This document shows, piece by piece, positions 12,248 through 25,500 of a stretch of DNA of 64,000 nt; within the stretch, counting starts at the first letter, position 1, and each line of letters opens with the position of its first letter. The DNA is taken from assembly GCA_011009095.1 (NCBI GenBank), contig VTPC01008616.1:28997-92996 (forward strand), given 5' to 3'. This stretch comes from Ignelater luminosus (Eukaryota; Arthropoda; Insecta; Coleoptera; Elateridae). The notes below the pieces were generated by a model that was not told the origin of the DNA, made no database searches, and worked only from the letters and a program-made list of their open reading frames with translations. Position numbers and translations under genes: made by a program.

Positions 12248-12865
12248 TCAGGCGCGCATCTGTAGACCGAGAATTTCTCTAAAAATGGTCCTTTTCTTCT
12301 GACGGAGGCGACGGAAAGCATATGGCGGTACGGTGGCAAACACGGAGAATGTGGAATCTGCAGCCTGGAACGTAGAGAGGAAGTCGTGGCATTGTTGGAC
12401 CAAAGTCAAGCATTTGACGGAAGTGGAGAGGTCTAGGCGGGAGCCCAAGAATTCCAGGCGAACGTTGTTTTGATGTTGTAAAAGACAGGTGGCGAAATAG
12501 TATGACCTGTGTTTTTCGAGGAAGATGGATTGAGTGGGCTGGGAATGCCGTGACGATAGACGCAACGAGTACGCAATGGATAAAGCGTGGTGCTACGCGA
12601 TGTTGACGTGACGACAAGAAGCGGTTCGTGTAAGAGTCCTTCATGCGATACTCTATTGAAAACCCTTTCGAAGTTTAAGAAGATCGCTGTGAGACAACCA
12701 TTGAAGTTTATGGCAAAGGTAGCGTCTGTGCTTGAACAGAGAACTGGGTTTGAGGTGGATCTGCCCGGGGCAGAGACCGAATTGGTGAAGTGGTAGGATG
12801 TTGGCTTCCTCGAGGAACTCTTTCAGCCGGTTGGCTAGAATTCTCTCAAAGACTTAATTAATCCA
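12248..12865 (-). pseudogene. Jockey-like LINE RT fragment, internally deleted
   Basis: Minus-strand non-LTR retrotransposon remnant. It opens with VFERILANRLKEFLEEANIL and PLHQFG, the start of the RT domain. After a frameshift it shows motif A as LNFERVFNRVSHEGLL, then jumps to the region beyond the RT core: VRLEFLGSRLDLSTSVKCL and PPYAFRRLRQKKRTI. These last blocks match VRLELWGSRLQLSPFVK and PPYAIRRLRHKERAI in the fragment at 54.1-54.9 kb, so the two share a family. The palm segment with the YADD box is missing, most simply by internal deletion. Frameshifts and stops are present throughout. Confidence 0.75.
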
Positions 12866-15800
12866 AGGTACACAAATTTGTAGGTACACTACGGCAAAAT
12901 TGATGTAATTGCAGGCTAGAATCGCGACAATACCGGTCTATTCAGAGGCTGGGTCACTGAATTCAAGTTGAGCCTCGCTACGCTACGCGAACAAGATGCA
13001 CCACGAAAGTGGTGTCACTGATCAAGGTCCCCAAGAATATATATGTTATATATTACTCAGTGTTCCAACTCAAATGCTTTGTCGTCATTCTGACCATCAA
13101 CTACAACACAAGTCACCCAGAAAATTCAAAGACAAACAAGGAAACGATAATTACTGATTACTAGTCGGCGCTCAACACGCTCCTTAGACGATACGGTGCG
13201 GTAGTCCCATAGGCTGAAATTCGATACCGTGACGTAGTAAGAATTCCAGAAAAGTTGGCTGCCGTTTGAGGCAACCATGACCATTTTGCGATTTCTCGGC
13301 TTTTTCATAACCTCAACCGATAACCGACCTTATCATCAAATTATTGGCAGTGCCGATGAACTCGGCAGGATGGTAAACCTTTTTGCAGGATTTAGGTGTT
13401 GGGTGACGTTAACGTACAGATTTTCATGCATAATATTCTATTTTACTTACAAGTCTAATTAGTCAATTTCTAAAATATACCATCCCTGTTATTGTGAAAT
13501 CTCATTTTAAAATAATTTATTTGGGAACTTTATTGCAAAAAAATTGTTCTTCCTAAGAGCCGTCAATCAAATGACGACCTAAACTTCGGTCCCTATAAAT
13601 AAGTAAATAACTAAATAACTAAATATCTACATAAACAAAATTAACTGAATCTGATGTTATTTTAATTATCTATAAGTATCATCCTTTTTGTAATGAAACG
13701 AAACGTGATACGATTATAATCATAAGCGTTACTGAAGAAATGTTCTTTAATCAAGAGACGAGTCTCAAAATAATCAGCTTTACTTCACTGATACTGTCAC
13801 TTTCACTTTTAATTAAAGAAAAGTTAAAAAGTAAAAAGTAAAAAGTCATCTTGATAAAATAGACAATCAGTTTCATAGAATTCTTATAGACATCGATATA
13901 GTTATGTACTTCAATTACAATTGAACTTCACGTATATCGAAAACTACTTTAATAGAGAACTTCCGAATCTGATATATCAAAACAATTTTATCTTTTATTG
14001 TTAGTGGAGCACATAATAATAATAATAACACTAATGAAGGGTAATTTTAGACAGAAAATAAAATTATTCTATTCGACATTCTCATTGAATTATTCTGTAA
14101 TTATTATAGAAGATTAAATGATGACCTCGTTACAATTAATATCATTGCTCTTTTAGGAAGTAAACATTTAATTAACAAAAGCTAAGGCAAAACTATACCT
14201 ATAAAATGATTATTCCTAGCACGTTCAATAACATGTTACATTATAAAAACGACAGTTGGCTGGTATTCATAATAATAACGCTCTATAATATAAATTTTTA
14301 TTGTTTACTCAATAACACTAAATGAGTTATTTGATATTGCAGTTAAATTTATATGTAGTCCTTTTATTTGATTTTATATTGCTATTGTTATGACTGCAAA
14401 TTTTATTATTGAAATATACACTGCTCTAATACCCTCATTCTTTTTTTGTTTTCGGTTGCATGCCTATGGACTCTATCATTATTCAGGTAGAGAAAAACGA
14501 AAAACTATAAATTAGGAATCATTAAAAACAAATACAACAAGAATGCAATAAAAAGGACATTAGTGAAACGGTAAAACGTAGAAATTGTGATAATGTATTC
14601 TTAAAATACAATAAAGGAAATATTTTAGGGTCGTCGTCGTTTGTTTCAGAATTATTATATTTTTCCGAATAAACTACAATACATTGCGTTCGCTTTTGTT
14701 TTTTTTTATACATTGGACGTAAAAGGTCAAGGATTAAACTAGTCAAAATGACAAAAATGAGATAAGTTTCTATGTAACTAAAAAAACAGAAATTACTAGT
14801 AATCGCTTTTATCAAGCCCCAATTTTTGAAGAAAACCAAATGCCCGGTTCATGGTGATGTACGGAATTGGCGATTATCAGAAGTTCGCTAACAGACAGTA
14901 ACAGTGTAGACTTCAATAAGTCAACAAGAGGAGAGCAGAGAGCGTAAAACTTGACGACAATAATTTTTCATCTTCAGGGTATGGATGTGCGTCAGGGTGT
15001 AGGAAAGGAAAGATATTCCAGCTGAATCCCTGGAACTTCTCAAAACTGTTTTGAAACCGACTGCAACGAGGAAAGAATGACCCGAGGCGAACAAAACCTC
15101 AAGATTCTGCTAGGGTGATAGTACCATTGGATGGGAATAAGAACGGGAACTCTGCCAAGGTCTTTACACTTCCGTGCACCATACTGAACTGTAAGGCAAA
15201 AGCATTCCTTCTTACCTAGAAACACAAAAGCTCTTGTATCAAGGATATACAGGACACCAAATGTCAGCATTATGCTAAACAATAATACAATTACTAAAAA
15301 AGGCAGATTCGAGGACCAGATAAAAATCTATCTTAAAGTCTAGAAGTTTGTTGAAACAACTAAATAAAGAGGTAAGAACATATAGTTAATTGCTCTTAAT
15401 GCCATTCAGACAACAACTATACACTGCTTTCGAGTTAGTATTAAAGAGAAATCTTCAAGTAATAAACAGTAAAAGTTTGGTACATATAGAAAAACTGTTA
15501 GAAGCTTTCTGGAGAACCAGATCAGAAAAGGAAATAAATAATCCATAGACCAAATGTCGAATTTAAATTGTACGTCAAATTAAAGTCGTCACTTTTGGAT
15601 TAATTACGTCAGAATAAGACCATTCCTGGACGTTATCCTGGAAACGCCATAGATTCTAAACTTTCTTAGAAGACCAGAGGAAATTCAACTAGTATTTTAA
15701 ATTTAGAGTAAGTAATTAAGCCAATTATTGAAAAGGTTAATAAGAATTATTATTAAGAATGTGTACAATATGGATAATTGTACAATCAATCACGCCTGCC

Positions 15801-17287
15801 ATTGCCGAGCAAGTTATAATCAAACAATAGTCATTAAAAATGTTGTACACTTCCAGAACATAAAGCTGCGTACAAAGACATATACTGCCATAGAATCTTC
15901 TCTATTTTTGGAAAACAAAAGTAACATGAATGACAAGCGCCTACGGCACAATACAACCAAAAGGAAGAAAATAGTACTAGTCAAATTTAAATACAACCAT
16001 GAAATCAATTGTAAATCTTAAAACTGGCTTAAAATGAAATGACTCAGCGAAAAAAGATAAATAAAACATTTGGAGAAAGATTCATACAAACAATCGCAAA
16101 GATTAAAACCATACAAAAGATTCATGAGTAGATATTCCTATACTGACTCTTCTCGAAGATATTCAAGAGTACAATGAAGAGATCTTACTCAATGGGACCC
16201 AAACAAATGATGACATTCCAATTTTCTCTGAACCTTATCTTACAGCCAAACCCTCAATATTGTCATTAACGAACTTCTAAATCTCTTGATTTTTTTTAAA
16301 GAAAAGCCCAACTCCTATAACCTCAAGACAAAAACTGAATTGAACTCGTTCTGATAGAGTCCCATGACCTTAGACCGCTCAGATGCTGTAGCTGAAAAGT
16401 TAACCAATCGACGCGTCAATACTCGCAATTGACAACAGGATAAGAGAACAGGATTGATGAACCAACAACAAAATAAATAAATAGAAACATAGCGAAATGA
16501 GCTCTGCAAGGAACAAGACAGAGAGTATATCAATATAAGAAATGTCAAAAATCCTTGCCTCAAAAATCGTGTGAAATCTCATCTAGTTACTTAGTCATAT
16601 TCAGCAGTCTAAAAACAAATCATATCAAAGAATAACCAAAATTACATCTTACTAGTTTTTATTTAAGACATACCCCATGGATCTAAAAAGTCTATAATGC
16701 TCAAGAAAGAAGACTTACGCGATATAAACAACCTTCAAAAAATCCCAACCGAAAGATTGTCATCATTACTAATCAGTAAATTAGACTGAGCATAAAATCA
16801 TGTCGAAGAAAGATTGTTCAGCATCATATCGTCACATTAGACTTAGAAAAATCCTTTTGCTCTCTTTCCATATACAAAGCTAGGATGATGTCTCTAGCTG
16901 TTAAGTCTGTTTAAGTCTGACAGTGAAACCCGTTGTCCCTCATGCTTACCAATATTAGTATGTTAGATGTAGTTCTAGACATTTTTTCTAACCCGGAAGT
17001 CGCGTCAGTCTACCAGTGAGGAACAGAAATCTTAGTGGTGAAAGGTAACAGCTGCTCAACAAACTGAATCGCTACGTTAAGAAGGTAAGGGAAACGGTTA
17101 GACATTAAAACAGCAACAGAATTCAGTATTCAAAACTTTGACTAACCAAGTTTCTGGTAATAAAGAATTAGAATTTCACGATATTAACTTAAGCAGTTTT
17201 GTACAGTGCTCGTAAAGGATTTGATCAAACCCTGACAATGCAAAACTTAGCCAAGTTGTAGTATCAGAAAATCTTTAAAATTCCAAA
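12866..17287. other. AT-rich non-coding DNA
   Basis: No gene or element that I can support. A TAAAAAG short repeat lies near 13825-13850 and an ATAAT run near 14018. Around 16800-16870 a plus-strand frame reads IVTLDLEKSF, loosely like RT motif A, but no supporting motif follows. Confidence 0.45.
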
Positions 17288-17630
17288 CTAGATGTGCCTG
17301 AAATCCAGTGTTCAGGGTCTATTAGAGAAGATATCCAAAAGACCTCTGAATTTAAGGTTTTCTGATTCAAACCTAATTCAATGGTTTCGATAAACAAATT
17401 TCCGTTTATTTGCCTTTAGAACGCCAATACTGGAGAATTTTAAACTAGACACATTATGCTATTAGGAAGCCTTTAAATCTCACACAAAATGTATCTGAAA
17501 CCCAGTCTGCAGGGTCTACTAAAGAGATGCCAAAAAACTCCTGAATTAGAAGTCTTCTGATCCAAACTTAATTCAATACATTGATTAAAGATTTCCCCCG
17601 TCCCAACTTATTTACCATTAGTTCGTGCAT
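17288..17630. repeat. imperfect tandem duplication, period about 196 bp
   Basis: Two diverged direct copies. One starts near 17288 (GATGTGCCTGAAATCCAGT, then TCAGGGTCTATTAGAGA) and the other near 17484 (AATGTATCTGAAACCCAGT, then GCAGGGTCTACTAAAGAGA). The similarity continues through the shared TCTGATxCAAAC and TAATTCAAT blocks. The pair lies immediately downstream of the RNase H remnant of the Gypsy-like element, where the RT-integrase linker is expected. Confidence 0.8.
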
Positions 17631-17639
17631 TTATGAAAA

Positions 17640-18670
17640 CTGTAACAAGTCTCGGAATCATCCACTGCTCATAGTTTTCCAATCGTCTACAACATAGCAA
17701 GATATTCACGTTTGCTGACTGAGTAATTTCTTTCGGCCTTATTAAGAGATTGACTAAGATAAAAAATTACCCCTTCGGAGCCATGAGCAGTCTGCGACAG
17801 TACAGCTCTACTCTAAAAGCAGCGCCAGTTTGGACAGAAAAGGATAAGATGAAATCGGAACAAGACAGAATTGGCGCACTAATTAACTGTTCTTTGATTT
17901 TAATCGAGACTTCATTACAGGTTTCATCCCATTAAAAAATTCTACTCTTTTTCAAAAGAGTTTTCAAAGAGGTAACAGTGGTCAAAGACTTTGGTTACTA
18001 GCAAGCTACCTCAACAATTCGCTTAACTTGCTCATTCTTAGGGACTAGGATATTGAATATGGCGTCGGCCTTTTCAGAATCGACCAAAAGACTTTTGGAA
18101 TTTACAACATATCCCAAATATTTAAGTTCCGATTTACAAAAGCGACATTTGTCACGCTCTAACTTAAATTCAGCTTTATGCAGTCTAGCAAGGATCTCGT
18201 CTAGAATCTCGAGTTGTTTTTCGAAAGTAGACGTGCAGCTGATTATATCATCTAAATAAACAAAAACATAAGGCTTCAAGTTCAGGAGCCAATGGTCAAT
18301 AAAACGTAGTTCTGTGGGCGATGCATTGTGCAAAGGCCAGGATCTGGGACAGTAAATGTTGTATATTGTTTAGACTTCTCGGTCGTGGAATTTGTTAATA
18401 CTCCGACTTAATGTCCAACGATGTAATATAACGTGCATCACGCAGTCGGTCAAAATATCTGAAGCATAGGGAAGTGGATAAGCATTATTTTCTATTAATG
18501 CATTTAATTTTCGAAAGTCTACACAAAAACGAAACTTATCATTCTTTTTCCTAACAAGAATAATAGGACTGGATCAAGGACTGTTTGACTTCTCAGCTAT
18601 CCTCCTATCTAATTCTGCATTAATTTGTTTCTGAACAACTGGAGGTACCGGATAATAATGCTGCTTGACT
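17640..18670 (-). pseudogene. Gypsy reverse transcriptase and RNase H, broken
   Basis: Copies element RNA to DNA in the intact form. RT motifs in order: KPVKQHYYPVPPVVQKQ, SSPIILVRKKNDKFRF, VDFRKLNALIENNAYPLP, then after a shift LRDARYITSLDIKSEY (motif A), LHNASPTELRFIDH (motif B region), and the catalytic FVYLDDII (about 18265), followed by KCRFCKSELKYLGYVV. The RNase H start is seen in IKEQLISAPIL, SFSVQTGAAF and, in another frame, YLSQSLNKAERNYSVSKRE (about 17750-17690). A TGA replaces the expected Trp before SSPI, and at least three frame changes occur. YLDD and spacing place it in Ty3/Gypsy rather than Copia or Pao. Confidence 0.88.
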
Positions 18671-18871
18671 GGCTTAGCTTTTGTTGTAATCTTGTCTTAT
18701 ATTTCTTCAACAAGCCTAACTGTTCAGTACCTTCAGGAAATTGCTTAGAAACCGTTTGTTGTACTCGAAAATCCTAATCGAGGTCTAGCCCTTCTCGCGA
18801 CTGCAAAAATGACATAAAAGGATCGACAGAAGCCAGGTCATTCTCAGCAAACTTTCATTCATGTTCAAAAA

Positions 18872-19500
18872 TCAATTTCTAAAATGGGACAAATATGGGA
18901 CGACCAAAACATCCAAAACTGCAACTCTATACTGTGATCTAAAGTGTAAGGACAAAGAATCTAAACTATGGAAGGGTTCGCTATTGGCAATGGGGCAACT
19001 GGATCTATTTCTCTTATTCAACCTCAACCCAAGCGACGATAGAACCTCAGAACTTTTACGACCTGAAATGGTACAAGTAGCACCGGGATCTAACAAGGCA
19101 GAAATGTGTCGACCACTAATCTCGTCAGTGAGATAAGACCTCTCATCATCTTGGGCATGTTCAAAAACATAATCTAAAAGTACTCTGGTTTTAGCAAAAT
19201 GGGGCTCGTCTTTACAAAAGTGGCTCTCGTAAAACGAGTCAAATTTCGGGGACTAAAGGAAGGTATCGCTCGATTACTCAACACCCTCTCTGCTCGTTCC
19301 CCGAGCTCAAAGAATGTGAACATCTAGGACATGAAGAAGTGGTAGCATCTGCTTTTGCACATGTATAACACAAACGTTTAGTTGTTCGTGTAGGGCATGC
19401 CAAAAATTTACGGTCTACTTCTCTACAGTTCCAACACTTGGACTTAATTGGCTTAAAAGACTTAGATGGTTTAAAAGGTTTTGGTGCCTTAGGGGGAGGC
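18872..19500 (-). pseudogene. Gypsy gag C-terminus (zinc knuckles) and protease
   Basis: A Pro/Lys-rich linker (KPFKPSKSFKPIKS) leads into two CCHC-type knuckles that bind the RNA genome in the intact protein. The first reads CWNCREVDRKFLAC, with Arg where His is expected. The second, CYTCAKADATTSSCPRC, also lacks the His, which I recall as common in insect Gypsy elements. After a gap, the retropepsin active site appears as LDPGATCT (about 19096-19070) instead of the usual D-[ST]-G, followed by LGLRLNKRN and a typical protease-like beta-rich run to about 18872. The protease would cleave the Gag-Pol polyprotein. Broken by stops and shifts. Confidence 0.78.
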
Positions 19501-19509
19501 TCAACAGCA

Positions 19510-22500
19510 ACGGCAGATCTGATTCTACGTCATTTTTATTTTCAAACTATTCTGTTCAAACGCTTTAAAACTCAAATCAAAAATCTAAGTACCCATGTTA
19601 AGGTGTGTAACCAGTACTTCTCATTCCTTAGTTTTTATATTGTAAGTCGTACGTATTATTTGACAGTTGTATTGCTTTTTCATCTTGAGGTTGACATTTG
19701 TGAGTAACAAAGTCATTGGTACTGGAATAAAATTTATTAATGGATAATTTTAAAGAAAACGTTTTTGCTTTAGTATAAACTTTCAAATTTTACTAATAAT
19801 GTTTGGTATGACAGTCCTCAAATCTAATTGTTTAGAAACAATATTAGTGGTGTAAACATACAAAAACAGTGATCTCTATCATACCAACATGAGGAAGTGA
19901 AAAGCTCTTTTGGTTTTTGTTTTAAAGTTTTTGCAGATTTAATTATCAATAGTATTGCGCTTCTCCTGAACTGAATTAACTCTTGCATCGAAGTATCATA
20001 TGATTTACAGCGTGGCACTTTCTTAAAACCTGGCCAAAATCCCAAATTACAAAGTTTCTAAAAATTAACTAAAATACTTCGTCACTTATAGAAAAAAGTC
20101 TGGTCTATCAGGGGGGTGAATATACCGTTACGATTATTCCTGTAATTATTTTATAGTGTCTAAGTAAAGTGGACACATCTGCTTGTCAGAGTTGCATCCA
20201 AATAGACATATTTTAAAGTGATATTTTTGTGACTGTAGAAGAATATCTAAAAACTTTAATATGGACACAATAACTCAAAGTAAGTAGTTCATTATGTCCT
20301 AATAACAAATTACAAAGTTTTACGAAAACTTGTGAAAAATAGGAGTTATAAGTAAGTTGTAGGAAGCAAAGTAAATTTCCATATTGCTATGTTTCTTTTG
20401 AGCTACAAAAAGTTACTAACAGTTACCGAACTTGATTTCAACATGAATATTTTCTTTAGAATATTGCGAAGAAAACCGAAACAAAATTAGGTGCGATCAC
20501 TCCCGAATTTTGTTGTTTTTTAATTTTTTCTTTAAGGGTATCGTATGGCTATGTGGTAATCTTATGGGCGTGCAAAACTAACTTTGCAACTAGGTATGTT
20601 TTAAAATATTGCAAATAGTTGCTTTGTAGAAACTAAAATTTAAGTATTTTATATCGTTCTAAATGGCCAATAAAACTTTTTTTAAAATTTCTGTTTTCTT
20701 TCTTTAAGGGCACTGAGATTTCGGATGACTTAACCAACGACAAGAGCGATTAAGTAAAATTAATAATAATATTACTTTATTCAGTTAGAAATGCTGTTAT
20801 TCAACATTAGAAAGTGTTATATTTTACTCTTAGGACAAACTGGAATTTTGGTCAGATATTTTGCATTCCGGCCCACTGTGCGCGGTAACAAAATCTGCGA
20901 ATGGTGCCCATTATTGCTGATTTCTATTTCCAAATTCTGACTTTTAGTCTGGTACACCATCCCATTTATTCGCAACACAAGGTTTTGATTTAGTGAACGA
21001 ACGCAACTTCACTACAGACAGGCAACGCAGTGGCATAAGTGATTTTGGTCACCTTTTTGTTCGGTGGCTTAAGGGCTGAAAAATACTGTAACAGTTTCAA
21101 AATAATCTACACCCGAAAAAGAACTCCACATACCTACTACATATTGATTGAGGAAGGTACTCAAAATTCACAAGAGGTCACAAAACGTTTTCAATCTCTC
21201 GTTAGATCTGGCGATAGCGCCATCTTAGGCAAAATTACTTTCAGAAGGGAATTCTCTAGACCGACTCTGTTTGATGTTGCCTATCAATCAATTTATTATT
21301 GTCTTATCTTTTAAATTAAATTCAGATCAGAGTTTTAGAGTATATATGGACATCGTGAACTAGCAGCAATTAGAACCTCTGTTATTTATAACTACCAACT
21401 CTGCTTTGAAAAAGGCTGAGGTCTATTTACTTAGCCTGTATAGGCTATGTAATACCAGAATACTGTAGTCAGAATAGTGCAACAAAGAATGATAAAAAAC
21501 ACATTTTTAAATTGAATACTAACGATATGGAACATTGATTCTCTGGCTGAATTCTGTTTGCCAATACTGCGCATCTAAGGCAACTTAACAATACGGTGAA
21601 AACCATGCGCAGACATACAAGTTGAGTTAGCAACCCTCCATCATATTATAATACCAATTAAACTGAATTCAAACCTTGCCTTTAGTCTAAGCAACGGAAA
21701 TGATTACCAGTTCATACAATGCAGATTTTTTGCCTTTAGCACAACTGCGAGCACAGCCACGAGCTTGAATTACGTTACTACCTCTAAATTTGTATTTATT
21801 TCGTTCTTGACTGAAGGACAGTTCATCAAAAAACAAAATTGAGAAGAATAGAGAAACTTTGTGATATATTTATTATTGATCTTGTTTTTGATGTGAGTGT
21901 GGTTAATGTCACCACCATGACCTTGGATTATTTTAAAATGTTTTGTAATTGCCTGCAAATTCTAATGTTTCTATTAGTTTTCCAAATTTCATCTTCACAA
22001 AAATCGCATATTTGTCTAATGTAGATTTCATCAAACTTTTTCGGCAGGACTGTATTCTATATGTCAATATTCTTGTAGAATTCTTCTTTTTGATTTTCCT
22101 ATATTCCTTTATTTGAATTTTCTGCACTTGCAAAGATGTGTTTTTCCTTTCAAATCTGAGTAACTTTCATAAACATAATGAACAATAAATAATATTAGTA
22201 TCTTACCGGATGGATTAGTCCAAACGTCCTGTTCCAAAATGATTGATAATCATCTAATTAATAGAATCAATTATGTTAATGAAAATTAAATTTGTTTTTA
22301 TAAAGATATAGCCTCATTGTTTACAGGGCGTCACTTCATATTCAAAATTAAATTAGCAATCGATAGTTGTATCGATACGAATACGAAGGTTGTCTTATTG
22401 TTATGCACGCCTAAATATGTAAACCGATCTACTAAATTCCTGGCGCTGACCCTGAACAGAAACAAGAAACAATATTTATTTATGTCTATAAAAGAATATA

Positions 22501-25500
22501 AAAAGATTCAAAATAATATTGGCATGATATTATTAAAACGATGAATGTATTAAGAATAATCAATAACCAATAGAAAGTTCTGTTAACTACCTTATTAATT
22601 ATTCGGTTAATTATTAACAGTTAGCTTTTATACATTAATTAGCAAGTTAACTAATTATAAATAACTTAAAACCAGTTCAGTGTATTGGCTCTCCTTTTTA
22701 TATTATTAAAGCCACAGTGCAAAAACCAGTCGATAAAGGACAAATTACTATAAAATGCTTTCACGTTACCTTAAATGTTATTATTTATAAATCATGCTTA
22801 TTGCTACCACGTTTCTCAACGTAGGAAGTAACTAGTATTATTATTCTATTGTGTTCTACTAGGTGTATTGAAACCTTATCACTTTTATGAGTTTCAACAC
22901 CTACTTTCATCATTACAACTAGGTTACATGTATTTGGATAAAATAAAATCTCGTCTAGTCTGCATTTCATTATTATTATTACTACTGCTATTAAGAAACT
23001 TTTACCTTTCACTAATCGCAATAAGACAAAAGGAAAAACAACAAACAATTTTTCTATAAACAGAAAGTTAGAAGGACCTTCAGTGACAATGTTGGAAACT
23101 TTTTACTTTACTCGAACCGTCTATGTGGCAGAAACGAAGTTTTCTATAGATGTTTTCGGCTGTCCAATTTCCGTACTACTATAGAGAGTGTAACAGACAA
23201 TATGAATTTTGTTCATTATTTTAATTTCCTGGAATTCTGAAGGGAAAATTTTGTTTCGTAACTTTATATATTAGACAGCAGAAAGTTGGTGGTAAAAAGG
23301 GTGATATCGTTTAATTTTATATTTTAGCTCCTTTTTAAAATATCACCGCCACTGACTTTACAGTTATTAGTTCAAAGTTTTCAAATAGAAGTTAATATTT
23401 TATGATTCCCCTGGGAAAGTTTACAATCAAGTTTTTGAAAATTTTATATTGTAAAGTAAAAACTTGACTAGAAAAGGTCATGCGTAAGGAATGGCGACTG
23501 CATGGAAACAATTTCTGTAGTAATTTTATTAAAGGATATTTGGTGACAATTTTGAATAAATTAAGGTAATAAAGATGAATTACTGCAGGTATTAAATCGT
23601 TTTCAGTGCAGTTCGAATTAAATCTGATCTGATTAAAAATGCTAACTTAAAATACGAAAAGCTTGCATCTTTGTCATATCAAATATTTCTTTAAGGTACT
23701 GAACTACAAATTTATAGGTTTCTTCTAAACAAAGATCAGAAATAAGCGAGAAATGCAAGTAAAGACTTTATTACACAATTTAATCAAGTCAGTCGTAATT
23801 CTTCTACCTTATACCATCAACGGTGATTTGGTAGCTTAAAAATCAAGGCCTTACAGAAGATTTTATACTTTATGCAGTTACGGCGTAAAATGGTTCTCAG
23901 ACCCTACGTCAATATTCATATTATCTATGCTCACTTTAACCTTCTGAGATCTCTTAATCAAAAGACTTACTTTCTGATAATTTACCATGTTATTGCATTT
24001 GTTATGGTAACTGTCAAAAGACCAATTTGTAATTCAACAATGGACTAGCAAACAGGATGGTACATGTCCTCATTCTGCCAAAAACGCCAGTTCATTAATT
24101 TTTATTTTGTATACCATATATCCCGGGACCTAAATGAGCGTTACCAAGTTTTTAGGTTGAAACACCTCATATAGGATGTAATTTTTGAATCGGCTAGAAT
24201 CTGAAAAATACGCAAACTAGGAACTAAAAACCTTCTGATTGGAATGCTGTCGCATTTTTATCAACAGAAAACCAAAGCTTCCGTCTTAGTTTAGAGGAAA
24301 AAAGGTCAAGTCTAAGTATTCAGAAGGACCTCCAAACCAAAAAGTACTAGGGTTACCATAGGTAAGGAGCTGAAATACACTTTTTGGCTGGCTATATTTC
24401 TACGTTTGCAACAGTCTGATGCGTTCCATATTTGACCTGAACGTGCTCTAGAAAAGGATCTACGTACAGTCTTTGAATCATAATAATCCTAATATGGTTA
24501 GATTCTGAAATTAAAAAAATGGAGACAAAAGGCTAAGAAAGTAGTCCAAGCAAGGCCACAAACAGCAGGAAAAGAAATCCCTGTCGATAAAAATCCAAAT
24601 TTCTGCCTATAAACGGTACAGTATTTCCCCACTTTACCAAAAAACTGAAATAGCACATGATAGATGCAATAGAAAAGCTTTGTTCTTGATGTCACAGATT
24701 CCTAAATGACGCGCTTCTGTTTTTATCTAGAATATATCGACAATTAACTTTATCCTGACTAGGTGTACTTCTAACATAGTGGCATAACAATCATCTCAGT
24801 AACCCCTGCAAATGTACAGAAAAAGGTTCTCAGAAGGTAGGCCAGATTGGATGTGATATACATTTGGAAGCGGAGTAATAATGTTCAACGAAAATTTAAA
24901 TCTTACTTTTATTTTCCTTAGGATTAAATCTATTGATAGATTTTTCTCAACTATCTTTACATTGACACCGACTCACAGAAATCTATCAGACAAATCTCAG
25001 CTAATTTGTAAATAGTGACCTTCTTCCAACTAAGCAATGAAACTGAGTAAAATAAGTATGCAAATGGCAGTTAGTTACACAGCTTAGGCTGGACTGTACT
25101 TTTTAGGACCAATCGAGAATCTCCAAACAAGCAATTCCTACATAGCTTGTAGTAGATAGGGAAAAAATTCAGGCAACCCTGATATTGGGAAAACGGTTCT
25201 TGGTAGTCATATGGATGTTTCTGAAAAGAGTAGCCTACAAATCTTGCAAAGGCGAATAAGATCACAGTAATAAATAAAATAAAATAATTAGACTTATAGC
25301 TAGACGAGACAAATTGTCTTGGAATGATTTCCTCTTTTTGATAGAATAGAATTTAGTCACTAAGAGTTTTATTTATTTAACATATCTTTTATGTTACGAT
25401 ACAAAGTAGGGAAGGTTACGTGTAAGAAATCACATCAACAAGATTCCTTCTTTAGTTTTTCCTCGTTTTTAATTAAAACAACGTTTCGGAGACTTATAGG

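Larger units (their letters stand above)
17640..19500 (-). mobile_element. Ty3/Gypsy-type LTR retrotransposon remnant
   Basis: Gag-pol order is preserved on the minus strand: basic linker and zinc knuckles (19500-19320), retropepsin (about 19110-18872), reverse transcriptase (about 18670-17998), then RNase H (to about 17640). I did not find an integrase (HHCC or DDE) or long terminal repeats on either side, so this is an internal fragment. Frameshifts and stops separate every domain. Downstream sequence holds a 196-bp tandem duplication that may come from the same element. Confidence 0.88.

Noticed and set aside
16660-16920. possible RT motif A (IVTLDLEKSF) of a LINE
   Set aside because: No preceding or following RT motif could be read in any frame, so one short match is not enough.
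21039-21314. 91-codon plus-strand frame
   Set aside because: No family motif; expected by chance in a window of this size.
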